Shown one piece after another: positions 55,715-64,000 of a DNA stretch of 64,000 nucleotides. Positions within the stretch are counted from its first letter, which is position 1, and each line of letters opens with the position of its first letter. This stretch comes from Sphingomonas sp. R647 (GTDB lineage Bacteria > Pseudomonadota > Alphaproteobacteria > Sphingomonadales > Sphingomonadaceae). The notes beneath the pieces were generated by a model. The model was not told the origin of the DNA. It saw only the letters and a program-made list of their open reading frames with translations, and did not search any database. Where the stretch lies: positions 558,001 through 622,000 of the forward strand of contig NZ_JAIQXT010000002.1 of NCBI RefSeq assembly GCF_020177055.1. The letters run 5' to 3'. A program made the translations under genes and the position numbers.

Positions 55715-56904
55715 GAAGCGGCCCGGAACCGGTCGAGCCCGGCGGCGAGATCTGCGATCAGGTCGGCGGGATCCTCCAGCCCGATCTGCAACCGCACGGC
55801 CAGCCCTTCGGCCTCCCATTGGGTGACGCTGCGATGGCGCTGCGGGTCGATCGGGATCGCCAGGCTCTCGAACCCGCCCCAGCTATAACCGATGCCGAAC
55901 AGCTCAAGCCCGTCGATCAGCGCGGCGCGCGACGCCTCGGTCCCGCCCTTGAGCACGAAGGAGAACAGTCCGGTGGCGCCCTTGAAGTCGCGCACGAACA
56001 GGTCGTGGCCGGGGCAGGAGGGCAAGGCGGGGTGGAGCACCCGCGCCACTTCGGGCCGCGTTTCCAGCCAGCGCGCGATCTCCAGCGCTGCCGCATCGTG
56101 ATGCTTCAGCCGCACCGCCATGGTGCGCAGCCCGCGCGAGCCGAGCCAGGCATCGTCGGGGCTGGCGGTCTGGCCGAGCGCGAAGCTGGTGTCGCGGAGC
56201 TTGGTCCAGTGCGTCGCTGCGGCGGTCACGCTGCCCAGCATCACGTCGCTATGGCCGACGATGTATTTGGTGCAGGCTAGGATCGACAGATCGACGCCGA
56301 GTTCGATGACCGGGAACAGCAGGGGCGTCGCCCAGGTATTGTCGATGAGCGTCGTTACGCCGCGCGCCTTTGCGGCGGCGACGATCGCGGGGACGTCCTG
56401 CACTTCGAAGGTCAGGCTTCCGGGGCTTTCCATAAAGATCGCGCGGGTGCGCTCGCCGATCAGATCGGCGATACCGCCGCCGATCATTGGATCGTAGAAG
56501 CGCGTGGTGACTCCGAAGCGCGCGAGAAAGCCGGTCGCGAAGCTGCGCGTCGGGTCATAGACGCTGTCGGCCAGCAGCAGCTCGTCGCCCGGCGACAGCA
56601 CGCTGAGCAGCGCGGCGGAGACTGCGGCGACGCCGGAGGGGTAGAGGAAGGTCGCCTCTGCGCCCGGCTCGAGGCTGGTCAGCGCATCGGCAAGGCTCCA
56701 CTGGGTCGGGGTGCCGCGACGGCCGTAGAACAGCCGGTGGTGCGTGTCGCGCCCGCCGGCCGCACGCATCTCCGCGACACTGTCATAGAGGATGGTCGAG
56801 GCGCGCCACACTGGTGGGCTGACGATCCCCTGTGTCCATTCGGGCCGACGTCCCGCGCCGACGACCTTCGTGCCGTTACCCATCGTGTCGTCCGTGCCGC
56901 TCAT
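55711..56904 (-). CDS. metC: Cystathionine beta-lyase
   Basis: 397 residues, PLP enzyme of the Cys/Met metabolism family. The PLP Lys is in ILACTKYIVGHSDVMLG. GIVSPPVWRASTILYDS and RLFYGRRGTPTQWSL mark the MetC subgroup rather than MetB. It splits cystathionine into homocysteine, pyruvate and ammonia, feeding methionine. GGGAG precedes ATG 56904, which overlaps the sseA stop (ATGA). Confidence 0.92.
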   Translation of the reverse strand: MSGTDDTMGNGTKVVGAGRRPEWTQGIVSPPVWRASTILYDSVAEMRAAGGRDTHHRLFYGRRGTPTQWSLADALTSLEPGAEATFLYPSGVAAVSAALLSVLSPGDELLLADSVYDPTRSFATGFLARFGVTTRFYDPMIGGGIADLIGERTRAIFMESPGSLTFEVQDVPAIVAAAKARGVTTLIDNTWATPLLFPVIELGVDLSILACTKYIVGHSDVMLGSVTAAATHWTKLRDTSFALGQTASPDDAWLGSRGLRTMAVRLKHHDAAALEIARWLETRPEVARVLHPALPSCPGHDLFVRDFKGATGLFSFVLKGGTEASRAALIDGLELFGIGYSWGGFESLAIPIDPQRHRSVTQWEAEGLAVRLQIGLEDPADLIADLAAGLDRFRAAS

Positions 56905-57737
56905 GCAGCTCCCTTTGCCTTGGGCGTAGCGGGGTCTGCGCCCCATTCGCTCCAGCTGCCGTCATAGAGTGCGGCGCGATGTCCGAGCAGATGCAGCGCA
57001 AACGCCGGTACCGCCGCCGTGATCCCCGATCCGCAGGTGGTGATCACCGGGCGCTCGACCTCGATCCCCTCCGCCTCGAACAGCGCGCGCAGGGTGGCGA
57101 CGTGCTTCCACGTGCCGTCGGCGTTGAAGAACTCCGAATAGGGCACGTTGGCGCTGCCGGGGATATGGCCGGGTTCGACGCCGGGGCGTGGTTCGGGCTC
57201 ACTGCCGGCGAAGCGCGTGGCCGAGCGGGCGTCGACCAGCTGCTCGGCGTGGCTGTCGAGGTTGACGCGGACCTGATCGATGTTGCGGACCCCGGCGGGG
57301 TCGAGCGTTGCCGTCAGGGTGCGTGGCGCCGGAGCTACGGAGCCGGTTTCGATGGCATGCCCCTCGGCCCGCCATTTGGCGAACCCGCCGTCGAGCAGCG
57401 CGGTGGCGATGCCGAAGCTGCGGAACATCCACCATGCGCGCGCCGCCGTGTGGTGCGGGGCATTGTCGTAGAGGATGATGCGGTCGCCATCGCCCACGCC
57501 AAGCGCGCCGACCTGCGCGGCGAATTGCTCGGCCGATGGCAGCATCGTCGGCAGCGGGCTGGCGCGGTCGGCGATGGCGTTGATGTCGAAGAATGCTGCG
57601 CCGGGGATGTGCGCGCCTGCAAACTCCGCCACGGCGTCGCGCGGCTCGCCCGGCAGGAACCAGGTGGCGTCGAGGATGCGCAGGTCCGCGTCGCCGATAT
57701 GATCGGCAAGCCATTGCGTCGAAACGAGTGAGTTCAT
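56901..57737 (-). CDS. sseA: 3-mercaptopyruvate sulfurtransferase
   Basis: 278 residues, two rhodanese domains. The active Cys is C235 in VITTCGSGITA; the CG[S/T]G[V/I]T loop is typical of mercaptopyruvate rather than thiosulphate sulfurtransferases. It transfers sulphur from mercaptopyruvate to thiols or cyanide. Heads the sseA-metC-mscS-GNAT operon, so two sulphur amino-acid enzymes are co-expressed. Confidence 0.92.
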   Translation of the reverse strand: MNSLVSTQWLADHIGDADLRILDATWFLPGEPRDAVAEFAGAHIPGAAFFDINAIADRASPLPTMLPSAEQFAAQVGALGVGDGDRIILYDNAPHHTAARAWWMFRSFGIATALLDGGFAKWRAEGHAIETGSVAPAPRTLTATLDPAGVRNIDQVRVNLDSHAEQLVDARSATRFAGSEPEPRPGVEPGHIPGSANVPYSEFFNADGTWKHVATLRALFEAEGIEVERPVITTCGSGITAAVPAFALHLLGHRAALYDGSWSEWGADPATPKAKGAA

Positions 57738-57746
57738 TGTGCCAGC

Positions 57747-59291
57747 CTAGCCTTCATCCAGCCCGGCGAGAAACGCTTTCGCTTGTGCCCGCAGCGCGCG
57801 TTGCGTGTCCGCGTCCATCCGGTCCCAGTTGCGGAACGGCATGGCGAGCCGCTGGTTGCTGCCCAGCTTCTCGCGGTTGCGAACGAGAAAGTCCCAGTAG
57901 AGCGCGTTGAACGGGCAGGCTTTCGGGCCGGTGCGCGCCTTCACGTCATAGCGGCAATGCCCGCAATAATCGGACATGCGGTCGATATAGGCGCCCGATG
58001 ACGCGTAGGGTTTCGACCCCAGCAGCCCGCCGTCGCCGAACTGGCTCATCCCCAGAACATTGGGCGCCTCGACCCATTCATAGGCATCGGCATAGACTTC
58101 GAGATACCAGCGCTGGACGTCCGCCGGATCGGCACCGATCAGCAGCGCGAAATTGCCGGTCACCATCAGCCGCTGAATATGGTGGGCATAGGCGTTCTGC
58201 AGCGTCTGGCCGATCGCCTGCGCCATGCAGTGCATGTCGGTCTGGCCGGTCCAGTAGAAGGCGGGGAGGGGCCGCCGCGCATCGAGGAAGTTGCGCGAGG
58301 TATAGTCCGGGCCCTCGCGCCAATAGATGCCGCGCACATATTCGCGCCAGCCGATGATCTGGCGGATAAAGCCCTCGGCGGCGTTGAGTGGGGTGTGGCC
58401 GGCGCGGTACGACGCCTCGACCCGGCGGCACAGGTCAAGCGGATCGAGCAGCCCGCAATTGATGTAGGGCGAGAGGAGCGAGTGCCACAGGAATGGCACA
58501 TCGGTCAGCATCGCGTCCTGATAATCGCCGAATTGCGGCAGGGCGTAACGCAGGAAATGCGCGCGCTGACGCTCGGCATCGGCGGCGGTGACTGCAAAAT
58601 CGAACCCGTCGAGCGTCCCGGGATGATCGGCGAAGCGATCGGCGACGAGCGCGATCACCTCTTGCGTCAGGTCGTCTGCCGCGAACGACAGCGGGTGCGG
58701 CATGGTCAGGTCGCGCGCGGCTGGTTTGCGGTTTTCCTTGTCGAAATTCCACTGGCCGCCCTCGGGCTCGCCGCGTTCGGTCAGCAGCAGGCCGGTCTTG
58801 CGGCGCATCTCGCGGTAGAAGAATTCCATGCGCAGCTGCTTGCGGCCATCGGCCCAGGCGTCGAACTCGGCATGGCTGGCGATGAAGCGGTCGTCCTCGC
58901 GGATCTCCACCGACACATCGAACTTGTCCGCCCAATGCTCCATCGCATGGCGGACGCGCCATTCGCCGGCTTCGGTAGCGATGATGCGGGCGGGCTGGTG
59001 CCGCTCGACCGCGCGGGCGAGTTCGCCGGTCAGGCTGCCGCTGTTGTCGGGATCATCCAGGCGGACATAGTCGACCTGCCACCCGGCGTCGCGCAACGCC
59101 TGAGCATGGTGACGCATCGCGGCGAACAGGAAGGCGATTTTCTTCTTGTGATGGCGGACATAGGTCGCTTCCTCCTCGACCTCCATCATCAGGATGACGC
59201 TGGTTGCCGGGTCGGCAGTGCGCAGCGCGGACAGGCCGGGCGAGAGCTGATCGACCAATAGCGGTATCAGCGTGTCGATCCCCCGTTTCAT
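57747..59291 (-). CDS. Iron-sulphur bacterial cryptochrome/photolyase (PhrB type)
   Basis: 514 residues. The N-terminal deoxyribodipyrimidine photolyase-related fold is followed by an FAD domain. Four Cys, C355 (TDMHCMAQ), C443 and C446 ([10 protein letters not shown]) and C459 (GPKACPFN), have exactly the spacing of the [4Fe-4S] ligands of Agrobacterium PhrB (350, 438, 441, 454, from memory). [14 protein letters not shown] and [14 protein letters not shown] support the call. PhrB repairs (6-4) photoproducts with light. Ten bases after the end of sseA upstream in the strand sense, and divergent from queF. Confidence 0.92.
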   Translation of the reverse strand: MKRGIDTLIPLLVDQLSPGLSALRTADPATSVILMMEVEEEATYVRHHKKKIAFLFAAMRHHAQALRDAGWQVDYVRLDDPDNSGSLTGELARAVERHQPARIIATEAGEWRVRHAMEHWADKFDVSVEIREDDRFIASHAEFDAWADGRKQLRMEFFYREMRRKTGLLLTERGEPEGGQWNFDKENRKPAARDLTMPHPLSFAADDLTQEVIALVADRFADHPGTLDGFDFAVTAADAERQRAHFLRYALPQFGDYQDAMLTDVPFLWHSLLSPYINCGLLDPLDLCRRVEASYRAGHTPLNAAEGFIRQIIGWREYVRGIYWREGPDYTSRNFLDARRPLPAFYWTGQTDMHCMAQAIGQTLQNAYAHHIQRLMVTGNFALLIGADPADVQRWYLEVYADAYEWVEAPNVLGMSQFGDGGLLGSKPYASSGAYIDRMSDYCGHCRYDVKARTGPKACPFNALYWDFLVRNREKLGSNQRLAMPFRNWDRMDADTQRALRAQAKAFLAGLDEG

Positions 59292-59321
59292 TTCCGCAAC
59301 GCCTTTCCTACATCGCGCGCC

Positions 59322-59768
59322 ATGACACCCAAATTCCTAGGCCAGACCAGCGCACTCCCCGCATCGCCCGAAGAGGCGGTGCTCGATTATGTTCCCAACC
59401 CGCGTCCGGGAAGCGATTATCTCGTCCGGTTCGTCTCGCCGGAGTTCACATCGCTCTGTCCGATCACCGCAGCGCCGGATTTCGCGCATCTGGTGATCGA
59501 TTATGTGCCGGGCGTCACGATCGTCGAATCCAAATCGCTCAAACTCTTTCTCGGCAGCTTTCGCAACCATGGCGCGTACCACGAGGATTGCACGGTCGGG
59601 ATCGGCCAGCGGCTGTTCGACGAGATGAAGCCGAAATGGCTGCGCATCGGCGGATATTGGTATCCGCGCGGGGGCATTCCGATCGACGTATTCTGGCAGT
59701 CGGGCGAGCAGCCTGCGGGCGTGTGGATCCCCGCGCAGGATGTGCCGGGCTATCGCGGACGCGGTTGA
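59322..59768 (+). CDS. queF: 7-cyano-7-deazaguanine reductase (preQ1 synthase)
   Basis: 148 residues, the short single-domain QueF. The nucleophilic Cys is C46 in EFTSLCPIT, the catalytic Asp is D53 in APDFAH, and the substrate-binding Glu is in [14 protein letters not shown]. Reduces preQ0 to preQ1 with NADPH for queuosine in tRNA. No other que gene is near. Only 30 bp separate it from the divergent photolyase start. Confidence 0.95.
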   Translation: MTPKFLGQTSALPASPEEAVLDYVPNPRPGSDYLVRFVSPEFTSLCPITAAPDFAHLVIDYVPGVTIVESKSLKLFLGSFRNHGAYHEDCTVGIGQRLFDEMKPKWLRIGGYWYPRGGIPIDVFWQSGEQPAGVWIPAQDVPGYRGRG

Positions 59769-59779
59769 ACCTTTGCGAT

Positions 59780-59803
59780 GTTGCATTGCAGCATCAATGC
59801 AAC
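59780..59803. promoter_or_regulatory. Perfect 9-bp palindrome between queF and GT4 gene
   Basis: GTTGCATTG-CAGCAT-CAATGCAAC, perfect arms, 12 bp after the queF stop and 80 bp before the GT4 start. No T-run follows, so operator or mRNA hairpin is as likely as a terminator. Confidence 0.5.
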
Positions 59804-59882
59804 CATAGTGTCATTGTAACGTTTGGAGATTGCTCGCCCGAACTTCGGGCTGACCCATGTTGCCGATGCGAAGGAATTAGGA

Positions 59883-62159
59883 ATGACGCGAGGGTCGCTG
59901 CTGCCTGACCGGGTCGATCACATTGCGCTGATCGGTAATTTCCTGCCACGCAAATGCGGCTTGGCGACCTTCACCACGGATTGTTTCGAGGCGATGCGTG
60001 CCCGCTTTCCCGAGATGCGGGTCGATGTCTATGCGATGGACGATCGGCCGGGTAGCTATGACTTCCCACCGGCGGTGACCGCGACGATCCCGCAGGACGA
60101 TCGCGCCGCCTATCTCGACACCGCGCGTGCGATCGATGCCTCGGGCGCGCAGGCGATCTGGGTCCAGCATGAATATGGGATCTATGGTGGGCCTGCTGGG
60201 GAGCATCTGATCGCGCTGCTCGATCGCAGCGGGCTTCCGGTGATCGCGACGCTGCACACCGTGCTCGAGGCGCCAAATCCGGATGAGCGGCGGGTGATGG
60301 AAGCGCTGCTGCGCCGTGCCGCGCGGGTGATTGTCATGGCCGAGAAGGGCCGAGATATCCTGCGCCGCGCGCATGGCGTCGATCCGCGCAAGGTGGTGGT
60401 GGTTCCGCATGGCGTTCCCGACCGCGCGCTGGTTGATCCCGATACGATGAAGCCGCGCTTTGGCTGGCAGGGGCGGCAGGTCATCCTGACGTTCGGCCTG
60501 CTCGCCCCGAGCAAGGGTATCGAGACGGTGGTCGAGGCGCTTCCCGCGATCGTCGCCGGGCATCCCGATGCGCTGTATGTGATCCTCGGCGCGACGCACC
60601 CCAATCTGGTGGCGCATGAGGGTGAGGCGTATCGTGATCGCCTGCACGCGCTCGCAGCGACGCTCGGGGTCGAACGGAACATCGCGTTCGTGAACGCTTT
60701 TGTCGAGCAGGATGAGTTGCTCGATTATCTGCAGGCGGCGGACATCTATGCAACGCCCTATCCCAACCCGGCGCAGATTACCTCCGGCACGCTGTCCTAT
60801 GCCGTCGCATCGGGAAAGCCGGTCGTGTCGACGCCTTATGTCCATGCGACCGAGATCCTCGCCGACAATCATGGCGTCCTGGTGCCGTTCGGCGACAGCG
60901 GCGCCTTTGCCGATGCGATCAGCGCGCTGCTCGACGACGACAAGGCGCGTGCAGCCATGGCGCGGCGCGCACATGACCGCGGCCGCACGATGATCTGGCC
61001 GCGGATTGCCGAGGCGGTGGCGGATCTGCTCGATGCGGTGCGCGACACGCGCCCGCCGCGCATCCGTGCCCTTCCCGCTGCGCGAACGACCGTGCTGCCC
61101 GGTGATTTTCGCGCGGTCGAGCGAATGAGCGATTCGACGGGCATGCTTCAGCATTCGATCTATGCGGTGCCCGACCGGCGTCATGGCTATTGCATCGATG
61201 ACAATGCCCGCGCGCTGATCCTGATGCATCGGATTGACCCGCTCGACGACAGTGACCGCGATCGGTGGACGAGCGTGTTCGCCGCGTTCGTCCAATATGC
61301 GTGGAATCCCGACCTGCGGCGCTTCCGCAACTTCATGAGCTTCGACCGGCAATGGTGCGAGGACAAGGGTTCGGAAGATTCGAACGGCCGCGCCTTGTGG
61401 TCGCTCGGAGTCAGTGCCGCCGAGGCGCGGGCGCCGAAATATCGCGACTGGGCGCGTATCCTGTTCGACCAGACCGCATCGATCGCGCTGGAGTTCGATA
61501 GTCCGCGCGCGCGTGCGTTTGCGATGCTGGGGGCTGCAGCGATGCTCGACGCGCATCCCGGCCACGCGCTGTCGCGCGCGTTGCTGGAGCGTTTTGGTGA
61601 GGAACTCATCGCGCTGCTCGACATCGCGCGCCGTCCTGAATGGGAATGGTTTGAGATCGTCCTCGCCTATGACAATGCCCGGCTGCCCGAGGCGCTGATT
61701 CGCGCTGGTGAGGCGCTTGGGCGGCCCGACTTCACCGCGTGCGGTCTGTCGACACTCGCGTGGATCGTTGAACAGCAGACTTCGCCTGATGGACGGTTCC
61801 GCGCCGTCGGGAGCGAGAGTTTTGGGCGTCCCTATGCCGCGCCACTGCCGTTCGATCAGCAGCCGCTCGAGGCGCAGGCGACGATCGATGCCTGTGCCGC
61901 GGCCTTCGACGCGACTGGCGACACGCATTGGGTGGATTGTGCGCACCGTGCCTATCGCTGGTATCTCGGCCAGAACGACCTCGATCTGCCGCTCGCCAGC
62001 ACGTCTGATGGCGGCTGTTTCGACGGGCTGACGCCCTATGGGCTCAACCGCAATCAGGGTGCTGAGTCGATTCTGGCACTGCAACTTGCCGGCTGCGCGA
62101 TTTCCGCCCTTTCGCGGCGCGCGCAAATCGTGGCAGACCCGGGAAAAGCCGTCGCATAA
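59883..62159 (+). CDS. GT4 glycosyltransferase with long C-terminal domain
   Basis: 758 residues. The first half (to about 395) is a GT-B, family 4 glycosyltransferase: IALIGNFLPRKCGLATFT, WVQHEYGIYGG, VVVVPHGVPDR, LTFGLLAPSKGIETVVEALP and SGTLSYAVASGKPVVSTPY, with the acidic ATEILADNHG. The second half has HGYCIDDNARALILMHRID, SNGRALWSLGVSA and repeated helical pairs that suggest an alpha/alpha toroid like glycoside hydrolases or epimerases. ATG 59883 follows AAGGAATTAGGA and gives the GT start; the TTG frame from 59823 is unlikely. Three bases plus a short leader separate it from the GH130 gene, so they form one unit. Confidence 0.88.
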   Translation: MTRGSLLPDRVDHIALIGNFLPRKCGLATFTTDCFEAMRARFPEMRVDVYAMDDRPGSYDFPPAVTATIPQDDRAAYLDTARAIDASGAQAIWVQHEYGIYGGPAGEHLIALLDRSGLPVIATLHTVLEAPNPDERRVMEALLRRAARVIVMAEKGRDILRRAHGVDPRKVVVVPHGVPDRALVDPDTMKPRFGWQGRQVILTFGLLAPSKGIETVVEALPAIVAGHPDALYVILGATHPNLVAHEGEAYRDRLHALAATLGVERNIAFVNAFVEQDELLDYLQAADIYATPYPNPAQITSGTLSYAVASGKPVVSTPYVHATEILADNHGVLVPFGDSGAFADAISALLDDDKARAAMARRAHDRGRTMIWPRIAEAVADLLDAVRDTRPPRIRALPAARTTVLPGDFRAVERMSDSTGMLQHSIYAVPDRRHGYCIDDNARALILMHRIDPLDDSDRDRWTSVFAAFVQYAWNPDLRRFRNFMSFDRQWCEDKGSEDSNGRALWSLGVSAAEARAPKYRDWARILFDQTASIALEFDSPRARAFAMLGAAAMLDAHPGHALSRALLERFGEELIALLDIARRPEWEWFEIVLAYDNARLPEALIRAGEALGRPDFTACGLSTLAWIVEQQTSPDGRFRAVGSESFGRPYAAPLPFDQQPLEAQATIDACAAAFDATGDTHWVDCAHRAYRWYLGQNDLDLPLASTSDGGCFDGLTPYGLNRNQGAESILALQLAGCAISALSRRAQIVADPGKAVA

Positions 62160-62194
62160 GCATGCACACGGTATTGAAGAGTCCGGGGGGACGC

Positions 62195-63475
62195 ATGCTC
62201 GACCTGTATCATCACCCGCTTCGGCTTCGCGCCGACCCGTCGCGCGTCGTGGTGCGCCCGTTCCACATCGGCTGGCAATCGACCAATGGCGCGCCCTCGC
62301 GGACCGAGCGGCTGGTACGCGCGGTGCTCGATATGTCACCGGGCGAGGCGCGCGCGCAACTTGCGACGGTGCTCAAGGATTTCGAGGCGCGCCACTGGCA
62401 GACGCGGCGCGTGTTCATGACCCGCTATGACGAGATCGAGGCGCAACTGGGTTTGGATGGCGCGACGATCGGGGACGAGAAGCGCCAACTGATCGGTGCC
62501 TATTTCTGCCACGAGTACAGCTATGCCGCCGCCGCGCTGATGAACCCCAGCGCGGTGCCGCATCACGACCAGTCGGGTATGCCCAAGGGGTCCTTGCGCA
62601 TCCTGATGAGCCTGCGCGCGGTGGGAGAGGGGCATATCTCGTCGGTGGCGTTCCGTGAGGGGATCATCACCGACCAGAATGAGATGATGCTGGCGCCCGA
62701 GCCGCCATTCGCCACCTCTGCCGACGCGCAAGGCGATGAGGAGCGCGCGCCCGAGGGGGCGGTCAAGGTGCATCGTCACCGCGATTCGACGCTGTCGGGG
62801 ACGCTGCTGTTCCCGATCACGCGTGCCCAGTCCAACGGGCTGGAGGACATGCGGCTGACGCGGTTTACGCATGACGATGGCAGCGACGAATGGCTGGGGA
62901 CCTACACCGCCTATAACGGGTCGCAGATCCAGTCCGAGATGCTGCGCACCCGCGACTGGCGCGAATTCGATCTGGTGCCGATGAGCGGTAGCGCCGCGCG
63001 CAACAAGGGCATGGGCCTCTTCCCGCGCAAGGTGAACGGCAAGTACATGATGATCGGGCGGCAGGACGGGGAGAATATCTTCCTGATCGAATCCGACCGC
63101 CTGACGCACTGGGACGAGGGGGTGAAGCTGATTACGCCCAAATTCCCGTGGGAACTGGTGCAGATGGGCAATTGCGGCCCGCCGATCGAGCTCGACGAAG
63201 GCTGGCTGATGCTGACACATGGTGTCGGCGCGATGCGCAAATATTCGATCGGCGCGGCGCTGCTCGACAAGGACGATCCGTCGAAGGTGATCGGCCGCAC
63301 CAGCGAACCGATCCTGACGGCCGCGAGCGAGGACCGCGAGGGCTATGTCCCCAACGTCGTCTATTCGTGCGGCGCGCTGCGGCACGGGGAGTCGATCTTC
63401 ATTCCCTATGGCGTCGCCGACAGCTCGGTGGCGTTCGCATTCGTGACGATCAAGTCGCTGCTGGCGGTGATGTAG
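62195..63475 (+). CDS. GH130-family glycosidase or phosphorylase
   Basis: 426 residues, five-bladed propeller by family. GH130 landmarks: SNGLEDMRLTRFTHDDGS, GLFPRKVNGKYMMIGRQD, NCGPPIELDEGWLMLTHGV and GRTSEPILTAASEDREGYVPNVVYSCG. Classical members phosphorolyse beta-1,4- or 1,2-mannosides. The usual EDPR is EDMR here and an N-terminal extension of about 170 residues precedes the core, so it is a divergent subgroup. ATG 62195 is preferred for GGGGGGA upstream; ATG 62162 is possible. Likely acts on the glycan made by the adjacent GT4. Confidence 0.85.
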   Translation: MLDLYHHPLRLRADPSRVVVRPFHIGWQSTNGAPSRTERLVRAVLDMSPGEARAQLATVLKDFEARHWQTRRVFMTRYDEIEAQLGLDGATIGDEKRQLIGAYFCHEYSYAAAALMNPSAVPHHDQSGMPKGSLRILMSLRAVGEGHISSVAFREGIITDQNEMMLAPEPPFATSADAQGDEERAPEGAVKVHRHRDSTLSGTLLFPITRAQSNGLEDMRLTRFTHDDGSDEWLGTYTAYNGSQIQSEMLRTRDWREFDLVPMSGSAARNKGMGLFPRKVNGKYMMIGRQDGENIFLIESDRLTHWDEGVKLITPKFPWELVQMGNCGPPIELDEGWLMLTHGVGAMRKYSIGAALLDKDDPSKVIGRTSEPILTAASEDREGYVPNVVYSCGALRHGESIFIPYGVADSSVAFAFVTIKSLLAVM

Positions 63476-63501
63476 CAGGCCAGCGGCGACGTATCGGGCG
63501 G

Positions 63502-64000
63502 TTATCGATCCGGTTCGATTCCTGCCCTTGTCAGCTCAAGGCGCGGCATGAGTGCGATCCGGCTGACAAACCATTCGACGTCGCTCGCATCGACCGGCCC
63601 GGCACTGGCCTCAAAGAACAGGTCCGCGTCCATCTCGCTGGTGGTCGGGCCACATGAGGTGTCGACTGCCCGCTCTTCGCAAAAGGTCAGCTCGATCTTG
63701 TTCATGCGGCCCTGTTGTCCGCTTCCGACGATCGCCGCCCGCTTCAGCAGGCGCGGGGTGTCGCCGACTCCTACGGCAGTGTGCGTGGCGCGAAAGGCGG
63801 ACAACGCAGTTCGCACCGCTTCCGCCCCGCTGTACGACAGGGCGTCCGTCCCACCGATCAACTCGCCGCCATAAGCGACCAGGCTGCTGTCGGCCCGGAA
63901 CATGCCGCGCAATACCGTTTCATCGCCCGTGCGCAGATACCGGATCAGCTTCTCGCCCCATGTATCGTCCGTGAACTCCGGGAGGCTACAGCCGGTGGCG
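63502..64000 (-). CDS. Unrecognised protein, N-terminus cut by window edge
   Basis: The complement of 64000 to 63502 stays open, about 165 residues visible, so the start lies beyond the window. It reads GCSLPEFTDDTWGEKLIRYL, then VAYGGELIGGTDALSYSGAE, FCEERAVDTSCGPTTSEMDA and ends LMPRLELTRAGIEPDR. It has no clear motif; three Cys. The first ATG inside the window (63903 region) is not needed because coding-like sequence continues upstream. Convergent with the GH130 gene. Confidence 0.6.
   Translation of the reverse strand, partial: ATGCSLPEFTDDTWGEKLIRYLRTGDETVLRGMFRADSSLVAYGGELIGGTDALSYSGAEAVRTALSAFRATHTAVGVGDTPRLLKRAAIVGSGQQGRMNKIELTFCEERAVDTSCGPTTSEMDADLFFEASAGPVDASDVEWFVSRIALMPRLELTRAGIEPDR

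Noticed and set aside
59877-62339. 820-codon open frame on the minus strand
   Set aside because: Antisense to the GT4 gene; Arg-rich with no motif.

Overview
The window is high-GC chromosomal DNA with almost only housekeeping genes. Several features point to an alphaproteobacterium of the Sphingomonas group: an RNase E with an acidic insertion in its S1 domain and an Arg-rich tail, SPY instead of SPF in release factor 2, a Coq4 protein, many small secreted proteins, and dispersed palindromes of the kind seen in sphingomonad genomes. I infer the genus from protein and repeat style; I could not run a search. I saw no tRNA, rRNA, CRISPR array, phage or insertion sequence.

Layout. 1-7.1 kb: thyA (cut by the left edge), a stand-alone JAB/RadC-like protein, then a leftward block of amidase, class A PBP mrcA, prfB and a lipoprotein-type methyltransferase. 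7.1-14.2 kb: rne with its leader and terminator, a BepA-like M48 protease coupled to a DsbA-like thiol oxidoreductase, and a two-gene ABC exporter. 14.2-20.1 kb: CPBP protease, glpX, ppc, a thioesterase, an orphan ExbD and a very acidic small protein. 20.2-26.1 kb: an MFS transporter, a lipoprotein, an isopenicillin N synthase-like oxygenase, homoserine dehydrogenase and an RlpA-like protein. 26.1-34.5 kb: gyrB, a GNAT-nitrilase fusion, recF and dnaN all point left. This is the classical dnaN-recF-gyrB group, interrupted by a fusion gene and by a small regulatory unit (Coq4, XRE regulator, six-TM protein) whose promoter region holds four operator-like palindromes. 34.6-45.5 kb: outer-membrane barrels, a phosphatase, rlmN, PhzF and CZB proteins, a TSUP permease, a cytochrome b/molybdopterin oxidoreductase pair, cfa, and an EF-hand/CDP-alcohol transferase pair. 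45.6-53.1 kb: a MATE exporter, argG, then three large unrecognised multi-TM proteins. 53.2-59.3 kb: a tightly overlapping leftward operon sseA-metC-mscS-GNAT and an iron-sulphur photolyase. 59.3-64 kb: queF, a GT4 glycosyltransferase with a long C-terminal domain, a GH130 glycosidase/phosphorylase, and an unrecognised gene cut by the right edge.

Many neighbours overlap by ATGA or GTGA, so translational coupling is common here. The least explained parts are the palindrome-controlled XRE unit, the GT4-GH130 pair, the three-membrane-protein cluster, and a composite palindromic repeat present twice plus a remnant.
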